A stretch of 64,000 nt of DNA from Taudactylus pleione (lineage: Eukaryota; Chordata; Amphibia; Anura; Myobatrachidae). Made by a program: the position numbers and the translations under genes. Under the pieces are notes generated by a model. That model was not told the DNA's origin, searched no databases, and saw only the letters and a program-made list of their open reading frames with translations. The first letter of the stretch is position 1; each line of letters begins with the position of its first letter. This document shows positions 34,362 through 45,642 of the stretch, piece by piece. Location of the stretch: NCBI GenBank assembly GCA_031769625.1, contig JAUIMM010000171.1:1240001-1304000 (forward strand). The letters run 5' to 3'.

Positions 34362-34497
34362 TAAGAAAAAATCCAGATCCAAAACCAAAGCACAAAACAG
34401 GGAGGTGAGGTTTTGGCAAAACCACTCCAGATCCAAAACCAGGGTAGATCCAGATCCAAAACCAACACCAAAACATGGGGATCGGTGCACATCTCTA
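34362..34497. mobile_element. Truncated hAT end
   Basis: Repeated 'gatccagatccaaaacc' motifs lead into 'ggatcggtgcacatctcta', the complement of the left end of the hATs at 2569 and 6284. No partner end was found upstream, so the copy is either truncated or its other end is beyond recognition. Confidence 0.75.
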
Positions 34498-35086
34498 GTA
34501 AAAAACAGTTAATTATTGCATTATCTATGACACTAAAGTGGTTTTTGCCATTTAGATCTGAAGTTGGTGGGATCATGCAAGCAAAAACTGAACTGCTCAT
34601 TTCTAGTAATAACATTCAATCCAGTTTTATTGTCATAGATAATTGCTTATTTTGCAGGTTACTAAATAAATCTTGTCTGCATTAATTTATGTCTGTTTGG
34701 GGAATCCTTGCCTAACTAATGGACGTGATAGAGTGAAGAGCTGCAGATGCAGGAGTGTCAATGCCATCTTGTACCAAGGTAACTCTGATCTGAATCCACA
34801 ACACCCTACACCACTCACACCCTTACCACAATGGAGTAACACAAATACACCTTCCAATGGCATTCCACAAATATAGTGTCACAGATAAAAATAAAATTCC
34901 CAACAATCATGCTGTTGGTGAAACAGTTACAAGTTTTCCCATCTCTGTTCCCCCATGCTCTGTACTCAATATCAGCTGTTTCCATGCTTGGGCTTGTAGC
35001 TTTACTCACAGACATATCTCTTTTACTATCTCACTCTCTCTAGCTTGATCCAGGACACGGCGTAGAGGTATTACTAGTGCACTAGT

Positions 35087-36680
35087 GTACAATAATGCAT
35101 AATAATGCTATCTCAGTCTATTTGGACTCAATATTGAACCCTTGTATTCAGTGATTGCCTTTGTATTTGAAGGATATCAATGCATTATTGTTGATATTAA
35201 GGGATTTAGAGCTGCAGGGGAGTTCTTTGATAATGTGTACGGCAGATGTGACTAGCCTCTACACCTGCGTCACACACGATGTGGGTGTAGAGGCAGTCAA
35301 ACAATTGATCTTGAATGACCCAAATTATGTTGGTCTGCCTGTTGATGTCTTCATTAAGTTACTGTGGTTGGTTTTGACATTAAATAATTTTTGTTTGATG
35401 GTAGATATTATCTACAAGTGGCTGAGTGTGTGAGGGAGTCCTCTGTGGCCCCATTGTATGCCAACGTCTTTATGTATTCTATTGAACAACCTTTGTTTTA
35501 TGTGCATGAACACCTTAGAGCAAAAGTGGCGCTTTACTTAAGGTTCATAGATGATTTATAAATTTTTTGGATAGGTCCTAAACTTTTAACTTACAACTTT
35601 ATTAGATACCGAGAATGCTTCTGAAAGTGTTGCGAAGTTAACTTACCAATATAGCACCTCTGATGTGCACTTTCTTGATGTCCATATATCCTTTGACAAT
35701 GGTACTTTTAATACATCACTTTATACAAAAAGTAACAATAGAAATGCATTGTTGAGAAATTACAATCTTTCATCCTTATCCCCATAGAAAAGGGTTGTCA
35801 TATTCTCAACTATTAAGAGTCAGACATATACTATTAAGAGTCTGATGAAAGTATAATAGAACAAGCATTACAGGATATGGTACAGAAATTTGTATGTCGT
35901 GGTTATAAGCGTCAGGAATTGGATATGATCAAAAATAAAGTATTATCATAAGATGAATTATTAGTCCCCAAGTGTCGTCTAAAAGACAAGCTTGACAGTA
36001 AATGCATTCCTTGGGTAAACCAATTTACCTTAAATAGTAGGCATACTGTAAAGCAGGCCAAACAGTGATGGCCTATTGTTAACTCGAACATGGAGTTACC
36101 TGCTTTACAGGACTCTAGATTGTTACCTAGTTTTACTAGGACTAGAAATTTGGAGACCAAATTGTCCAGCTGGATATTTCTGAATTGAGTCGCCAAACAA
36201 AACCCACACATTTTCTAACCATTAAAGAAGGGTGCCAACATTGTTTAAGATGTGTTACCAGTAGAACCTTACTTACTGGTAATTCGTTCAGCCACCCGCA
36301 CACTGGGAAAAGATACAAGATCAACTTTGCATTGACTTGTTCAACCACTTTTGTGGTTTATATGCTCACTTATCCCCATGTCAGGAAGACTCAAAAACAA
36401 TTTAAAGAATGGATGGCACTCCATCACACCACCATATGACCAGCCATAGAGAGTGGTGCAAATGAGCAACCAGTGGCTCGTCACTGTGCTCAATACAAAC
36501 ATGGGGTGGCTTCTATAAGAGCCATAATTATTGATAATGTGCCTCCCCTGCTCATGGGGAAAATGGAAATTAAATTCTAATGCAAAAAAAGAGTAAGTGG
36601 ATATTTGTACTGGAAACCATCTCACCCAGAGAGTTAAATGAGACCCTGGGTTTTCAGTGTTTACTATAATTTCCATGATC
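35087..36680 (+). pseudogene. Penelope-like element: RT and degraded GIY-YIG region
   Basis: The frame at 35155-35433 has MCTADVTSLYTCVTHDVGVE and LLWLVLTLNNF, the RT fingers and palm block of Penelope-like elements. Then come LYANVFMYSIEQPLF and YLRFIDDL (near 35460-35558), the FIDD form of the RT catalytic box, directly followed by a TAA stop at 35559-35561. FLDVHISFDNG appears near 35670. The linker and endonuclease region (36185-36439) has FSHPHTGKRYKINFALTC and FVVYMLTYP, but the GIY-YIG core after it is unrecognisable. At least three stops or frameshifts make it inactive. Penelope-like elements copy themselves by target-primed reverse transcription. The 5' part is missing or unrecognised. 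Confidence 0.82.
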
Positions 36681-36854
36681 TCTTTAATATGTTTTGATCA
36701 GGGATTTCTAATGAATCTCCTTCAAGTAATATTGTTAATATGCTGATTGGTTTCATTGGGTTGCTGTGTGGAGTTGTGATATCCATTTTTACTAACTGCA
36801 ATAGCTATATTTATATTAATAGCACAGTTTTTTATTATTATTGTTGTATCTTGT
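36681..36854 (+). other. Penelope-like 3' UTR, proximal part
   Basis: AT-rich sequence from the end of the coding remnant to the solo-LTR insertion. After the LTR the sequence resumes at 39104 as terminal repeat, so both pieces are assigned to the same element by continuity. Confidence 0.5.
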
Positions 36855-37969
36855 TGTGACCGGATGGCCTCTTACCCAACTCCCGATCACTGGTTGGGGT
36901 TTCAACTAGAATTTGGGGTATCAGGGATTCTCGCTTACAGTCAGTGACCGGTTGTCACTGACTCCACCCACTGTGCTGTGGGCGTAACGATGCTGCCACC
37001 ACCTAGCTCCTCCTATTGACATTCAGAACCGATTTTTAGGTACACTCAGGCTCCTACAGCCGGCGCCTGGAACCGCCTGGATGCGTTGACTAGCTGTGGC
37101 TACACCTCCTGATCCCTCTCAATGGACCAGGCTCTGCATGGTAGCTGGCAGAGGGCTTGAGCTTCAGAGATGCTCGGCTCAACCCAGAACAGTAGGAGAA
37201 TGGAATAGCAATTGGTGCAATTCTGTTGGTCGCAGGGTACAGATGTAGTCGAAGTAAAAAGTCCCTCCCTTCCGATTGAAGGGGAATATCATACAGAAAT
37301 TAAACAGCAGTTCTTCTTCACAAAGGATTTTCAAAGATGTACACTACACAGGCTCACAGGCCCTCTTTTAATATAATTCTTACACACAATATCACAGGGG
37401 GGTAAATCAGCCCTGTGTTCCTCTCAACCAATCATGCTGTCTCACAAAATACAAATAACCACATCTTACATTTCAAAGGAGTCACCCAATTTCCTCCTTT
37501 CTAATCTACCACCCAAACCTAAACACAAACTGATTTATCATACATTATAACTGTCTCCTAAAATGTTGATATAACATTTCACAGGAAATGATAAATTACA
37601 ATCATCCTTCCCAATGGAAGTGTCAATCAGTTTGGCATTTCCAACCTTAACACATTCAGGTTTTAGAAAGTGACATCCAAAAGGGGCTTCTTAAAAACAA
37701 ACAAATTGTTTGTCCTGACCTTGCTGGCTATTGCCTTTTCAAAGGAAGTGCTGTAAACGAAGGGTTTAGCCATATGACACTATTCACACCTTCACACAGA
37801 AAACTTCCAGCTAGGTCTTTCTATTCATCAGACCTCCTGCTAGGAAATGACAATCAGCATCTAGTTTCCTGCAGCCACAGAGGCTGGTCATGTCATATAC
37901 AAAAAGTGCATTTAAACCCATATTACATACAAAAATATATTCAAACGTGTCATAGACTATACTACTCCG

Positions 37970-38246
37970 CAGAGCCGTAACAAGCCTTTCTGTGCCCTGT
38001 GCCAGAAAGAGCATTGGCGCCCCCCTCATTTTTCAAAGGGACATAATGCACCCAAAAAAGGGCCATGGCTTCATGGGGAAGGGCCAGGGAAGAGATAGTA
38101 GGGGCCAGGAGATGCTGGGGATGAAATAAGAGGAAACTGCAAGCAAGAATGATAATAAACAGAAATTTGACAGGCTCAAACAGCGCCAGCTGAACTGTGT
38201 TGCCCTATGTGATGGCACCGGCCATACTACCCTAGTTACGGCCCTG
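37970..38246. mobile_element. 277-bp hAT MITE inside the solo LTR
   Basis: Ends CAGAGCCGTAAC and AGTTACGGCCCTG are inverted repeats of CAG...CTG type. The flanks CTACTCCG (37962-37969) and TTACTCCA (38247-38254) agree at six of eight positions, both differences being transitions, as for a decayed 8-bp hAT duplication. A relative starts near 55558. Confidence 0.82.
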
Positions 38247-38484
38247 TTACTCCACTTTATACACCAATGCATTGCAGATGCAGTGCTCCACCGCAAAATG
38301 TGTATATTAATACAGTTTACTATAAACCATGTGCAGTGTCCACTTTAACTGTTTCAGCGCTGGCTGCAGTGGGAGCTTGGTCTCCCTGTCCCCAGCATGC
38401 ACACACACTCTACCTCCACTCCCCCAGTGCAACGGGTCCAGGCTGCGGCATATAAAACATTAAAAGCACACTTATTAACACTCA

Positions 38485-38966
38485 GGGCCTGATTCAGAGC
38501 AGGTCGCCTTTTTTTTTTTTAGAACGGCCTCCTGGCCGCTCGCATAGCTGTGGGTGACCACCCAAAGCTATAGCGAGTGGCCAGGAAGATGGTCGCGATG
38601 GTCAAGACCATCGCGACCATCGGGCTTGCGACGAGACCCTTGTGGTAGCAAGCCCCAGAGAGATTTCAGCTCTAACAGAGCCGAAATCTCTCCCACTGAC
38701 ATCGTGATGTCAGTGGGGCCGCCCCCAAATCGAGGCGTTCACATGGGAATGCCTCAGTTTGGGCAGCCACTCCCTCGGCCCGCCCACCAAAGGGGGCGAG
38801 CTGTCACTCAACATTGACAGCTCGTCCCCTTTGTTGCGAGACCCGGAGCGACGGAGTGCCCGTCACTATCCGGGTCTCGTGCATTCGCACGACGGAGCTG
38901 GCTCCGTCATGCGCATGTGCACTGACCCACCATCGAATGCGCACTGACCCACCCTGAATCAGGCCC
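38485..38966. mobile_element. Hairpin-chain element, copy 3
   Basis: Starts GGGCCTGATTCAGAGC and ends CCCTGAATCAGGCCC, flanked by TCA (38482-38484, 38967-38969). It carries the same ordered hairpins: 'gctgtgggtgaccacccaaagc', 'gatggtcgcgatggtcaagaccatcgcgaccatc', 'ctgacatcgtgatgtcag', 'ggcgttcacatgggaatgcc' and a 'gggggcgagctgtca' stem. The terminal hairpin of copy 2 is reduced to a poly-T interrupted remnant near 38510. Confidence 0.88.
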
Positions 38967-39103
38967 TCAGTGCCTATCGCAGAGTACACATTTACAATGG
39001 GTGCCTTTTGTCCTTTTAAAAATGATGCCGCAGCATAGGGGTTAACCTCTTCAGTGCTGCGGCCACCATTATTCACGTGGGGCCGGCCTCCGGCTACACT
39101 TGT

Positions 39104-39430
39104 GTTATGAGTTCTCATTTTATTATTATTGTCTGATGTTTATACAGATCAATTGTGCCGCTTGTTATTAGGCAACTAGTATACTTTGTATCCAACACTG
39201 TCAGGCGCCGGCTGATGATGTCACAGGATCTGTGACATCCGTACCTGGCACACGCGAGAGTCTGGTGCCGGTGAGTAGAATATTAATGATTGCTGTAGCT
39301 ATATATGTCTGTCTGTCATTTGTATGTAAACTGACTGCTGTCCCTGATGAAGAGGGGAACCCCAAAATGTTGGACTAAATAAAGGACCGTTTTAAGATGT
39401 GAATAGGACTATTAAGTGCTGTCCTATCTT
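39104..39430 (+). repeat. Penelope-like terminal repeat, after the solo LTR
   Basis: Continues the Penelope-like element beyond the solo LTR. It includes a GC-rich block ('caggcgccggctgatgatgt') and 'tccctgatgaagaggggaac', then 'ggactaaataaaggaccg'. This layout (coding, then a repeat with a hammerhead-like motif) matches the minus-strand copy at 48050-50517. Confidence 0.6.
39340..39372 (+). ncRNA. Degenerate hammerhead-like core (Penelope repeat)
   Basis: CTGATGA (39344-39350) is followed by a 4-bp GGGG/CCCC stem and then AAAA, where the ribozyme core needs GAAA. The change is at a likely former CpG (CCCCGAAA to CCCCAAAA). Penelope-like elements are known to carry hammerhead ribozymes in their terminal repeats. 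A stem III and cleavage triplet could not be defined, so activity is not claimed. Confidence 0.4.
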
Positions 39431-39434
39431 CATA

Positions 39435-40465
39435 ATATATATATACACACCAATACAGGAAAATCTGGCACTATATTTAATTCCAGTAATTTGGCTCGGT
39501 GCCACCACAGTGTAAGTACTCACAACTCCACCGGTAGTTCGGCACTCAGGTACTCAATAAATACAACACGTGATCATCAACGTTTCAGTTTATGTGATAA
39601 ACTGTCTTCAGGATATAAAACAATACAGACATATTTACCTTATATAGTCCCTCCACCAACACCATTTGCAAATAATCGACATCTCCAGCGTCCTCGCCGG
39701 GGCCCATAGAGATGACGTCATCAGCAGCCGCTGACAATGCTCCCACGTGCCTCCAGATGGCGCACACCTCGTGACATAAACACCATCACCTAGCAACTAT
39801 AATAAACAAAGTCACAGCTATAATAATAATCAACAGCCGGCTGTTGATTACTGAGGACTCAATTCCTTGACTGTTGCTGCGATACAGCGCTAGACGCTAG
39901 ACACACTGCACGCTGTGACTGAGAGACCCGGGTTGAGATCTGTTTCTCCCCCGGTCTTTATTACTGAAAACTACGGTGTTGATCCTGGTGCCGCTATTTC
40001 AGTCCGGGACTTACCCACCTGCATTATACCAAACTGGAGAGAGCTGTATCTGTGTCCATACACAATTCAACAGTGGTCCAGGTGATTTGGAGGTGATTCC
40101 CGCAGTATGAACACCGCTGAGCCTGTGCACAGCCAGTGACTTTGAATCTGAAACTTCACAGCGGGGAACCATCACCACTTTATGTGGGTACTTTTGGGGC
40201 TGAAAAATAAGGAAGAAACCTGGATAAAGTCACCAAAGGTTAACACTATATGCATCTACACAAGAATCTATCGGAGCCTTTCCCTACTAAGGTCCTATCT
40301 GGCACCAGTAACCCGGGTCCAGCTTTGTATACTCAATCGACTGACAAGATTTACAGATAAGCCTTAAAGATTTATCTTTTGGTACGCACATTATTATTTG
40401 AGCACGGGCACAATTATTTTTTAATTTATCACACTATTTGGCGCTTGTCCTTTCCACCCCATTTT

Positions 40466-40470
<5 letters not shown>
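39435..40470 (-). repeat. Second Penelope-like terminal-repeat region
   Basis: Begins after a short TA run with 'cacaccaatacaggaaaatctggcactat'-type wording that recurs, diverged, at 41100. It carries a minus-strand hammerhead-like core near 39583-39612 and a GC-rich block near 39680-39760. Its right part (39850-40470) has 'gccggctgttgattactgag' and ends before a (TA)n tract. No protein frame was seen. Confidence 0.5.
39570..39620 (-). ncRNA. Hammerhead-like core, all core positions kept
   Basis: On the minus strand, CCTGAAGA (39612-39605) fits CUGANGA. A 7-bp stem follows (AGTTTAT/ATAAACT with loop CAC), then GAAA (39586-39583). Stem I and III partners and the cleavage triplet are not clear. 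The conserved core within a Penelope-type repeat supports a ribozyme or its recent remnant. Confidence 0.45.

Positions 40471-40509
<39 letters not shown>
40470..40509. repeat. (TA)n microsatellite split by a solo LTR
   Basis: About 20 TA units; a further TA run continues at 41096-41116 beyond the LTR, so the tract was the insertion target. Confidence 0.9.
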
Positions 40510-40512
<3 letters not shown>

Positions 40513-41093
40513 GATAGAAGCACTGGTTGATGGCAGGTATGTTTGTCCTAGGTTTTTGGCCTATGTGTTTTAAAAAACCCCAGGAGAAGTCTGTTTTGTA
40601 AACAGACCAGAGTATCGGATTTTAGAAAAGCCGGTTTGGGTCCTGGGGGTGTGGATGTGAGGAGAGGGAGGGCTCCATCCACAGGCCACTCCAGGTTTTG
40701 GGCCTTTCAGCCTGGTAGCAGGCTCGTTAGGGCTTACAGCTGGAACTGGCTGATTTAAGCTGTGTTCAGTTGTAGCTGAGTGTCTCATACCTGGGAGAGC
40801 AGGCCACAGGTTACCTTGCTCTGAGACACTCTTGGCTGTAAACCAGAGGGTACTGTGGACGGGGATTTTGTTTAGTGTTCTGATAGTGAGGGAACTTACT
40901 GTCTAGTTAGAACCCAGATGGGTTAGGATTTTGTTTATGTTTTGTTTTATTTATGTACCTGGCACAATAAAGACTGGCTCCGACCAGTTTGTACAAGAAC
41001 TGTGTCCTGTTTATCCAGCTGCAGTGTGTAAAGAGGGAGTCAGTCTACCCCAGGAGGGGGACCCCTATCCCGATTGTGTCACAAGATATATAT
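40510..41093 (+). repeat. Solo LTR of a second family (584 bp)
   Basis: TGTGATAGAAGCACTGG at the left and GATTGTGTCACA at the right give TG...CA ends with TGTGA/TCACA inverted termini. A polyadenylation signal, CACAATAAAGACTGG, lies near 40961-40976, followed by a GT-rich stretch, placing the R-U5 boundary and the strand. The target duplication cannot be read because both flanks are TA repeats. No internal genes are attached. Confidence 0.75.
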
Positions 41094-41320
41094 ATATATA
41101 TGCACAGACACAACCGGCACTCTCCCATCTATAGGCGATAAATGGCCCAGGTGCAGCAACCGGAAAGGGTAAACAATCAGCAGATAGGGGAGACACTCCG
41201 GGACTTGTAAATCAATGAAGCAAGTAGTCACAATTCTGCAACGTTTTGGTTTCATTATAAACCATCATCAGGCAAAAACATACAATGAAGATCTTACCTT
41301 TAATTACCCTTCACCAATCA
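41094..41320 (-). repeat. Third Penelope-like terminal-repeat fragment
   Basis: The wording 'gcacagacacaaccggcact' to 'acaattctgcaacgttttgg' has the same layout as 39435-39620, with a hammerhead-like motif at the same place. The fragment is cut at about 41320 by the long inverted-repeat element. Confidence 0.5.
41240..41272 (-). ncRNA. Degenerate hammerhead-like core
   Basis: Minus strand CCTGATGA (41272-41265), a 5-bp stem GGTTT/AAACC with loop ATAATG, then AAAAC in place of GAAAC. The G to A change again sits at a probable former CpG. Confidence 0.35.
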
Positions 41321-43505
41321 CTCCATAGAAAATTCCAGATGGGGGGGCATGATGTTTAAGGGGCTACACCTCAAAAGCTATAAGAAGTGATAAGCAGAAA
41401 TTTGGCATGGATAGGTAGAACTGTTGCTTGGTGCTACATGCCAGGGAAAAAAAAAGAGGATTTGGAAACAATTTAAAGCTCCAACTGTCAGTTTTTTTGA
41501 CACTCTCAGTTAGGACCACTTTTCTGCTGTTCTCTATGGGGGATGTTTGGGAAGGCATAAGTCAGGGTACATGGCAAATTTAGACTTGGGGTTTGTTTTT
41601 TTAGGTAGCTATTGTTCCAGTACAGGGTCTTTTGGGGTTCAGGTAATTGAGAAAGTTACAGTTTTTAAACTATTACCTCACAGTTGCCCCATTATAGATA
41701 TAGGAAGCTTCAATTCATTGCACATCCTCAGTAGGTGCCTTCAGCAGGTGTTCTCACTTTGGCTTCACTTGGGTGCACCAAGATGGCTGGCCAGTGCTGG
41801 CAGTAGTGGCGGTGGGATCTGGGGGAAAGAAGTGGCCGTTATCTGCAGCTGGGACCGGGGTGGGGGTAGCGGGTGTTAGCAACTGTGTGTGGTCGGTGGT
41901 GAGGGCTGCGGGACCCAGCGGTGTCCCGCAGCGGTTAAACACAGGTGCACGGACGGACTCAGTGAGTTCCGTCTGTGCTGCTGTGTTTAAAACAAAATTT
42001 TTTTTTAAATGGCGTGCCCCACCCCCCAAAAAAAAAAAAAATCAACAACCAGCACTGGGCTTTGCAGACCTAGTCCTGGTGGTACAGTACAGAGGATAAA
42101 TTACAGTGCTAAAGATAGATATTGTATATAGAATTTAGTAATATAAATCATATAAAATCAATAGTTAAAAATTAGCACCTTAAGAAAATAAACTACATGC
42201 AGCAATATATAAATCCTGAAAAAGGCATAGAAATATTACACCCTGTAGGCACCGTAATATGGCATGACATTTTTCAAAGCACCGGACATGGATCTTTGGA
42301 TGGTAAGTATCCAGCAAAGAAAGAATTGAAGTGTTTAAAGGCTTGTGATATAGTCTCAAGGGTATCTGTAATTAGAGATGGTCCCACACTGAGGTTTTAG
42401 TCCTAGCGGTCAGGGTTGATGCTTTACCTGCGGGACTCAGTGGTAGGGCTCCCCTGGCTGTGGCATTAGCCCCCTGCTAGAAAAAGTCCAGTCCTGGTTC
42501 TGGGTTATACAGGGGAATCCTACGCATTTTTTTCTCCTGTATTCCCAGAACCAGGACCGGCTCAGAGCCCAGTGCTGGCTGCACTGAATACGTGCGACCC
42601 CTTTGTCATTTGTCACCCGTACTTTGGCAACCAGGACTGGTTCTGAATAGCCCAGTGCTGGTTTTGCTTAAAATGGGGGACCCCTATGTCATTTGTCCCC
42701 TGTATTTAGCACCACCAGGACTGGGTCTGCAAAGCCTGGTTCTTTCAAGGGGGAGGGGCACGACATTATTTATTTTATTTTAAGACTTTCATTTTTTTTA
42801 AACACTGCAGCACAGACGGATCTCGCTGATTCATCCATGCATCTGTGTTTATTTGCATCACACAGATGCAGGTATCACAGATCTCCCGATCCGAGCCTGC
42901 ATCTGTCTACCGCCGCAACCAACGCCCGCTACCCCCCCCAGATCCCAGCCACAGCTAACGCCTGCTTCCTTCCCCCGAGTCCCACCACTGCTACTGCCTG
43001 CACTGGCCAGCCATCTTTGTGCACCCAAGTGAAGCAACAGTGAGTACACCTGCTGAATGCACCAACTGATGCTGCGCAACAAGTTGAAGCATCCTTTCTG
43101 TATTAAGGCGCACTCGTGTGGTAATAATTTAAAAACTGTAACTTTCTAATTTACCTGAACACCAAAAGGCCCTAACCTGGAACAATAGCTACCTAAAAAA
43201 ACCAACCCCAAGTCTAAATTTGCCATGTACCCTGACTTATGCCTTCCTAAAAATCCCCCATAGAGAACAGCAGAAAAGTGGTCCTGATTGAGAGTGTCAG
43301 AAAAAACTGACAGATGGAACTTTAGATTACTCCCAAGTCCTTATTCTTTTATGTTTTTGCCCTGAAATTCGGCATTTTGCTGCACCAAGCGACAGTTCTA
43401 CCCATCCATGCCAAATTTCAGCTCAGTACTTCCAATAGCTTTTGAGGTTTAGCCAATTGAACACCATGTCCCACCTCAGAGTTATCTATGGGAGAATTCC
43501 ATTTT
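41320..43505. mobile_element. 2.2-kb element with inverted arms of about 750 bp
   Basis: The arm 41325-42090 is the inverted, diverged copy of 42700-43500. Matching blocks include 'cacctcaaaagctat', 'tctgctgttctctatggggg', 'tcagggtacatggcaaattt', 'gcctt...cttcacttgggtgcac' and 'accagcactgggctttgcag' with their complements in reverse order. The spacer (42090-42700) holds two copies of a 'ccaggaccggctcagagccc'-type motif. No transposase is visible; the frames in the arms are mirrored artefacts. It is probably a non-autonomous fold-back DNA transposon. Target duplication not identified. Confidence 0.82.
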
Positions 43506-43928
43506 TTTGAGAGATTGTCCCCTGTATTTAGCACAACCAGCACTGGGGCTCCAAAGCCCAGTGCTGGTTGTGCTGTGGGGGCACATAAGTTTTTGTTATA
43601 TTACACATCCATATTTTAACAGATGCATGGATGGATCTCACTGATATGTCCATGCATCTGTGTCTTATTGATTTGATTTTCTCAGGTGCATGCCCAGCAC
43701 CAGCGAGTCCCTCTGTTGCCCGCTAATGCTCCTGTGCACGGCCTTGTTGCTGCCACTGCCCCACACCCGCAGCCATCTCTTCCTCTGCATCCCCAAAACA
43801 CCTTCTGTGTACTGTCTGCTCCTCCACCCATGCTAGTGTACCTATTTGTTGTCCTTCTGCCCTGCAGGTGGCCCGGTTTGCTCCTCAAAACCCTGATGGT
43901 TAATAAATTTAAAAAATGCTATGAAATA
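43506..43928. other. Intergenic, partly related to the fold-back spacer
   Basis: 'cccctgtatttagcac' and 'gggctccaaagcccagtgct' (43520-43570) repeat words of the preceding element (42690-42740), so this may be a further fragment of it. No gene accepted. Confidence 0.45.
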
Positions 43929-44617
43929 CCATAGACAAAAAACCTTATGGTTTCACATGTCCCATTAAGGCTTCTTAGACATGATCTGAAATTTCACAAA
44001 ACCTACTGAATTTGTGCCACTCAAAGTTAAAAAAGCAATCTGTCTTTACCCATCTGCACTGCTCTGTCTTCCCGCATCCATGCCACTCTGTACCCCCATC
44101 AACATTGCTCTGTTCTCCCAAACTGTGCCACTCTGTCTCCCTGCATAAGCACCATTGTTTTCCACCCATCTGCATCACTCCTTCCCATCAGTGCTTCTTA
44201 ATCTCCTCCCCCACTCCACGCTTCTGTCCCCATCCACACCGCTTGTCTTTTCCCCATCCACTCCACTCTTATCCCATCTGTGCAACTCTAACTTCTGCTC
44301 AGACCTTAGTTACATAGACTACATATGTGTATTCCATTGAGCACACAATTCTGTGAATTAGCAGCTCCACCATTTTGTGAGGGACAGCAATCTCACTCTG
44401 TGAGAATTCTGAATCTGCAGTTAACCACAGTGTGTGATGACATACCATATCTGTATTGCGCAAGGAACACGTCCATTAAGGCATCAGCCTTAATGATCGG
44501 AATTTCATTGCTTTTTTAAGTTTGAGTGGCACAAATTCAGTAGGTTTTGTGAAATTTCAGATAATGTCTAAGAATCCTTAATGGGACATGTGAAACTGTA
44601 AGGTTTTTTGTCTATGG
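43929..44617. mobile_element. Inverted-repeat element, arms of about 105 bp
   Basis: Left arm 43929-44036 ('ccatagacaaaaaacctta' to 'tgtgccactcaaagtt') is the complement of right arm 44515-44617 with a few mismatches. The interior is a C- and T-rich degenerate repeat of 'ccatctgcactgctctgtctt' type. No coding capacity. Confidence 0.85.
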
Positions 44618-45642
44618 AGTATAGACAAAATCAGTTTGCTGCATTTTCTGCCCCACAATCAAGTGACAAGTGCACCTGTTTTGTGCACTACTACTTTACG
44701 TCTGTGTTTGGATTCCAGCTAGTGCAACTGCACATGCATGCCCACTAGGACTAGGCCACACATTTGAAAAACAAAATCTTTGAAAAAGGCATTGGGAACA
44801 GCTCCAGCCAAGTGGGGAATGATCCGAAGATCCCTTCCAGCTTGGCTACCCAATAGATGTAAGCATGCTAACACTATTTCTGGGAGCATTAGCTAGTGAA
44901 GATGGAATAACTGTGATGTGCAATTTACTTTGCAAAGCAGGAAATATCTTCAATATCTCTTGTTTTATAGCTTTGTTAAATAGGGGTGAGACTTAATCCT
45001 GCCTTAAACTTGTGGAAACAGCGGTTTGCTAATTTTTTAAGGACATATTTAGTTTGATAAATAGTCTTGTAATTAGTCTTTCATACATCAGTCCATATGG
45101 AAATGACAATTACCATCAGTAATATGAATAGATGGACTACGATCATGGGCTTAACTACCATAGGTGCAAGGGGTGCAGCGGCTATGGGGTCCAGAGCTGA
45201 GGAGGGCCCATCTTTCTTGTCAAAGTTGTATGTGTTATATACATTTTTCACAATTGGGTGGTACATAGGGGTCCTTTCAAACTGTTGCTATGAAGCTGGC
45301 CACACACTAGACCAACTTACATCCAACCAACCAACTAGTTGATTGGTTGGAATGAAAATCTGGTAAGGGATGAAAGCAAATGACAATCAGCAATTTGCTC
45401 ACAAACGCCGGAAAATGGACTAAGGAACCTCCTTTTGTTGGCTCGATCAGTGTATTATCATTGGGTAGCAGTGCCTGGTTGCACACTGTACCCCGTCCTA
45501 CCCACTCTCCAGTTAGAATTGTAGAATCTAACAAAAAAAAGCAGGTTGTGATTTATTCTGGCAGAATGTAGCAGACGTGCCCCCTTATACATATTTGGCC
45601 TACACCTACTGTACTTGTGAAAAATATGCCCATGCCTCTCCA
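44618..45642. other. Intergenic with a partial MITE
   Basis: 45296-45430 begins 'gctggccacacactagacc', with a 'accaaccaactagttgattggttgg' hairpin, typical of vertebrate hAT MITE ends; no right end was found. The rest is unassigned. Confidence 0.4.

Larger units (their letters stand above)
36850..39103. mobile_element. Solo LTR, copy 2, with nested insertions
   Basis: The LTR runs from TGTGACCGGATGGCC (36855) to CCTCCGGCTACA (39098), between a perfect 5-bp duplication CTTGT (36850-36854 and 39099-39103). It matches 22106-23415. Two later insertions interrupt it: a hAT MITE (37970-38246) and a hairpin-chain element (38485-38966). Removing them leaves about 1.47 kb. It interrupts the 3' region of the Penelope-like element. 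Confidence 0.88.

Noticed and set aside
33807..34364. 185-residue plus-strand frame
   Set aside because: Its C-terminal half is a CCTCA-rich tandem repeat and the rest lacks any recognisable domain.
42693..43043. 116-residue frame and its mirror at 41754-42099
   Set aside because: They are mirrored frames in the two arms of an inverted-repeat element, not independent genes.
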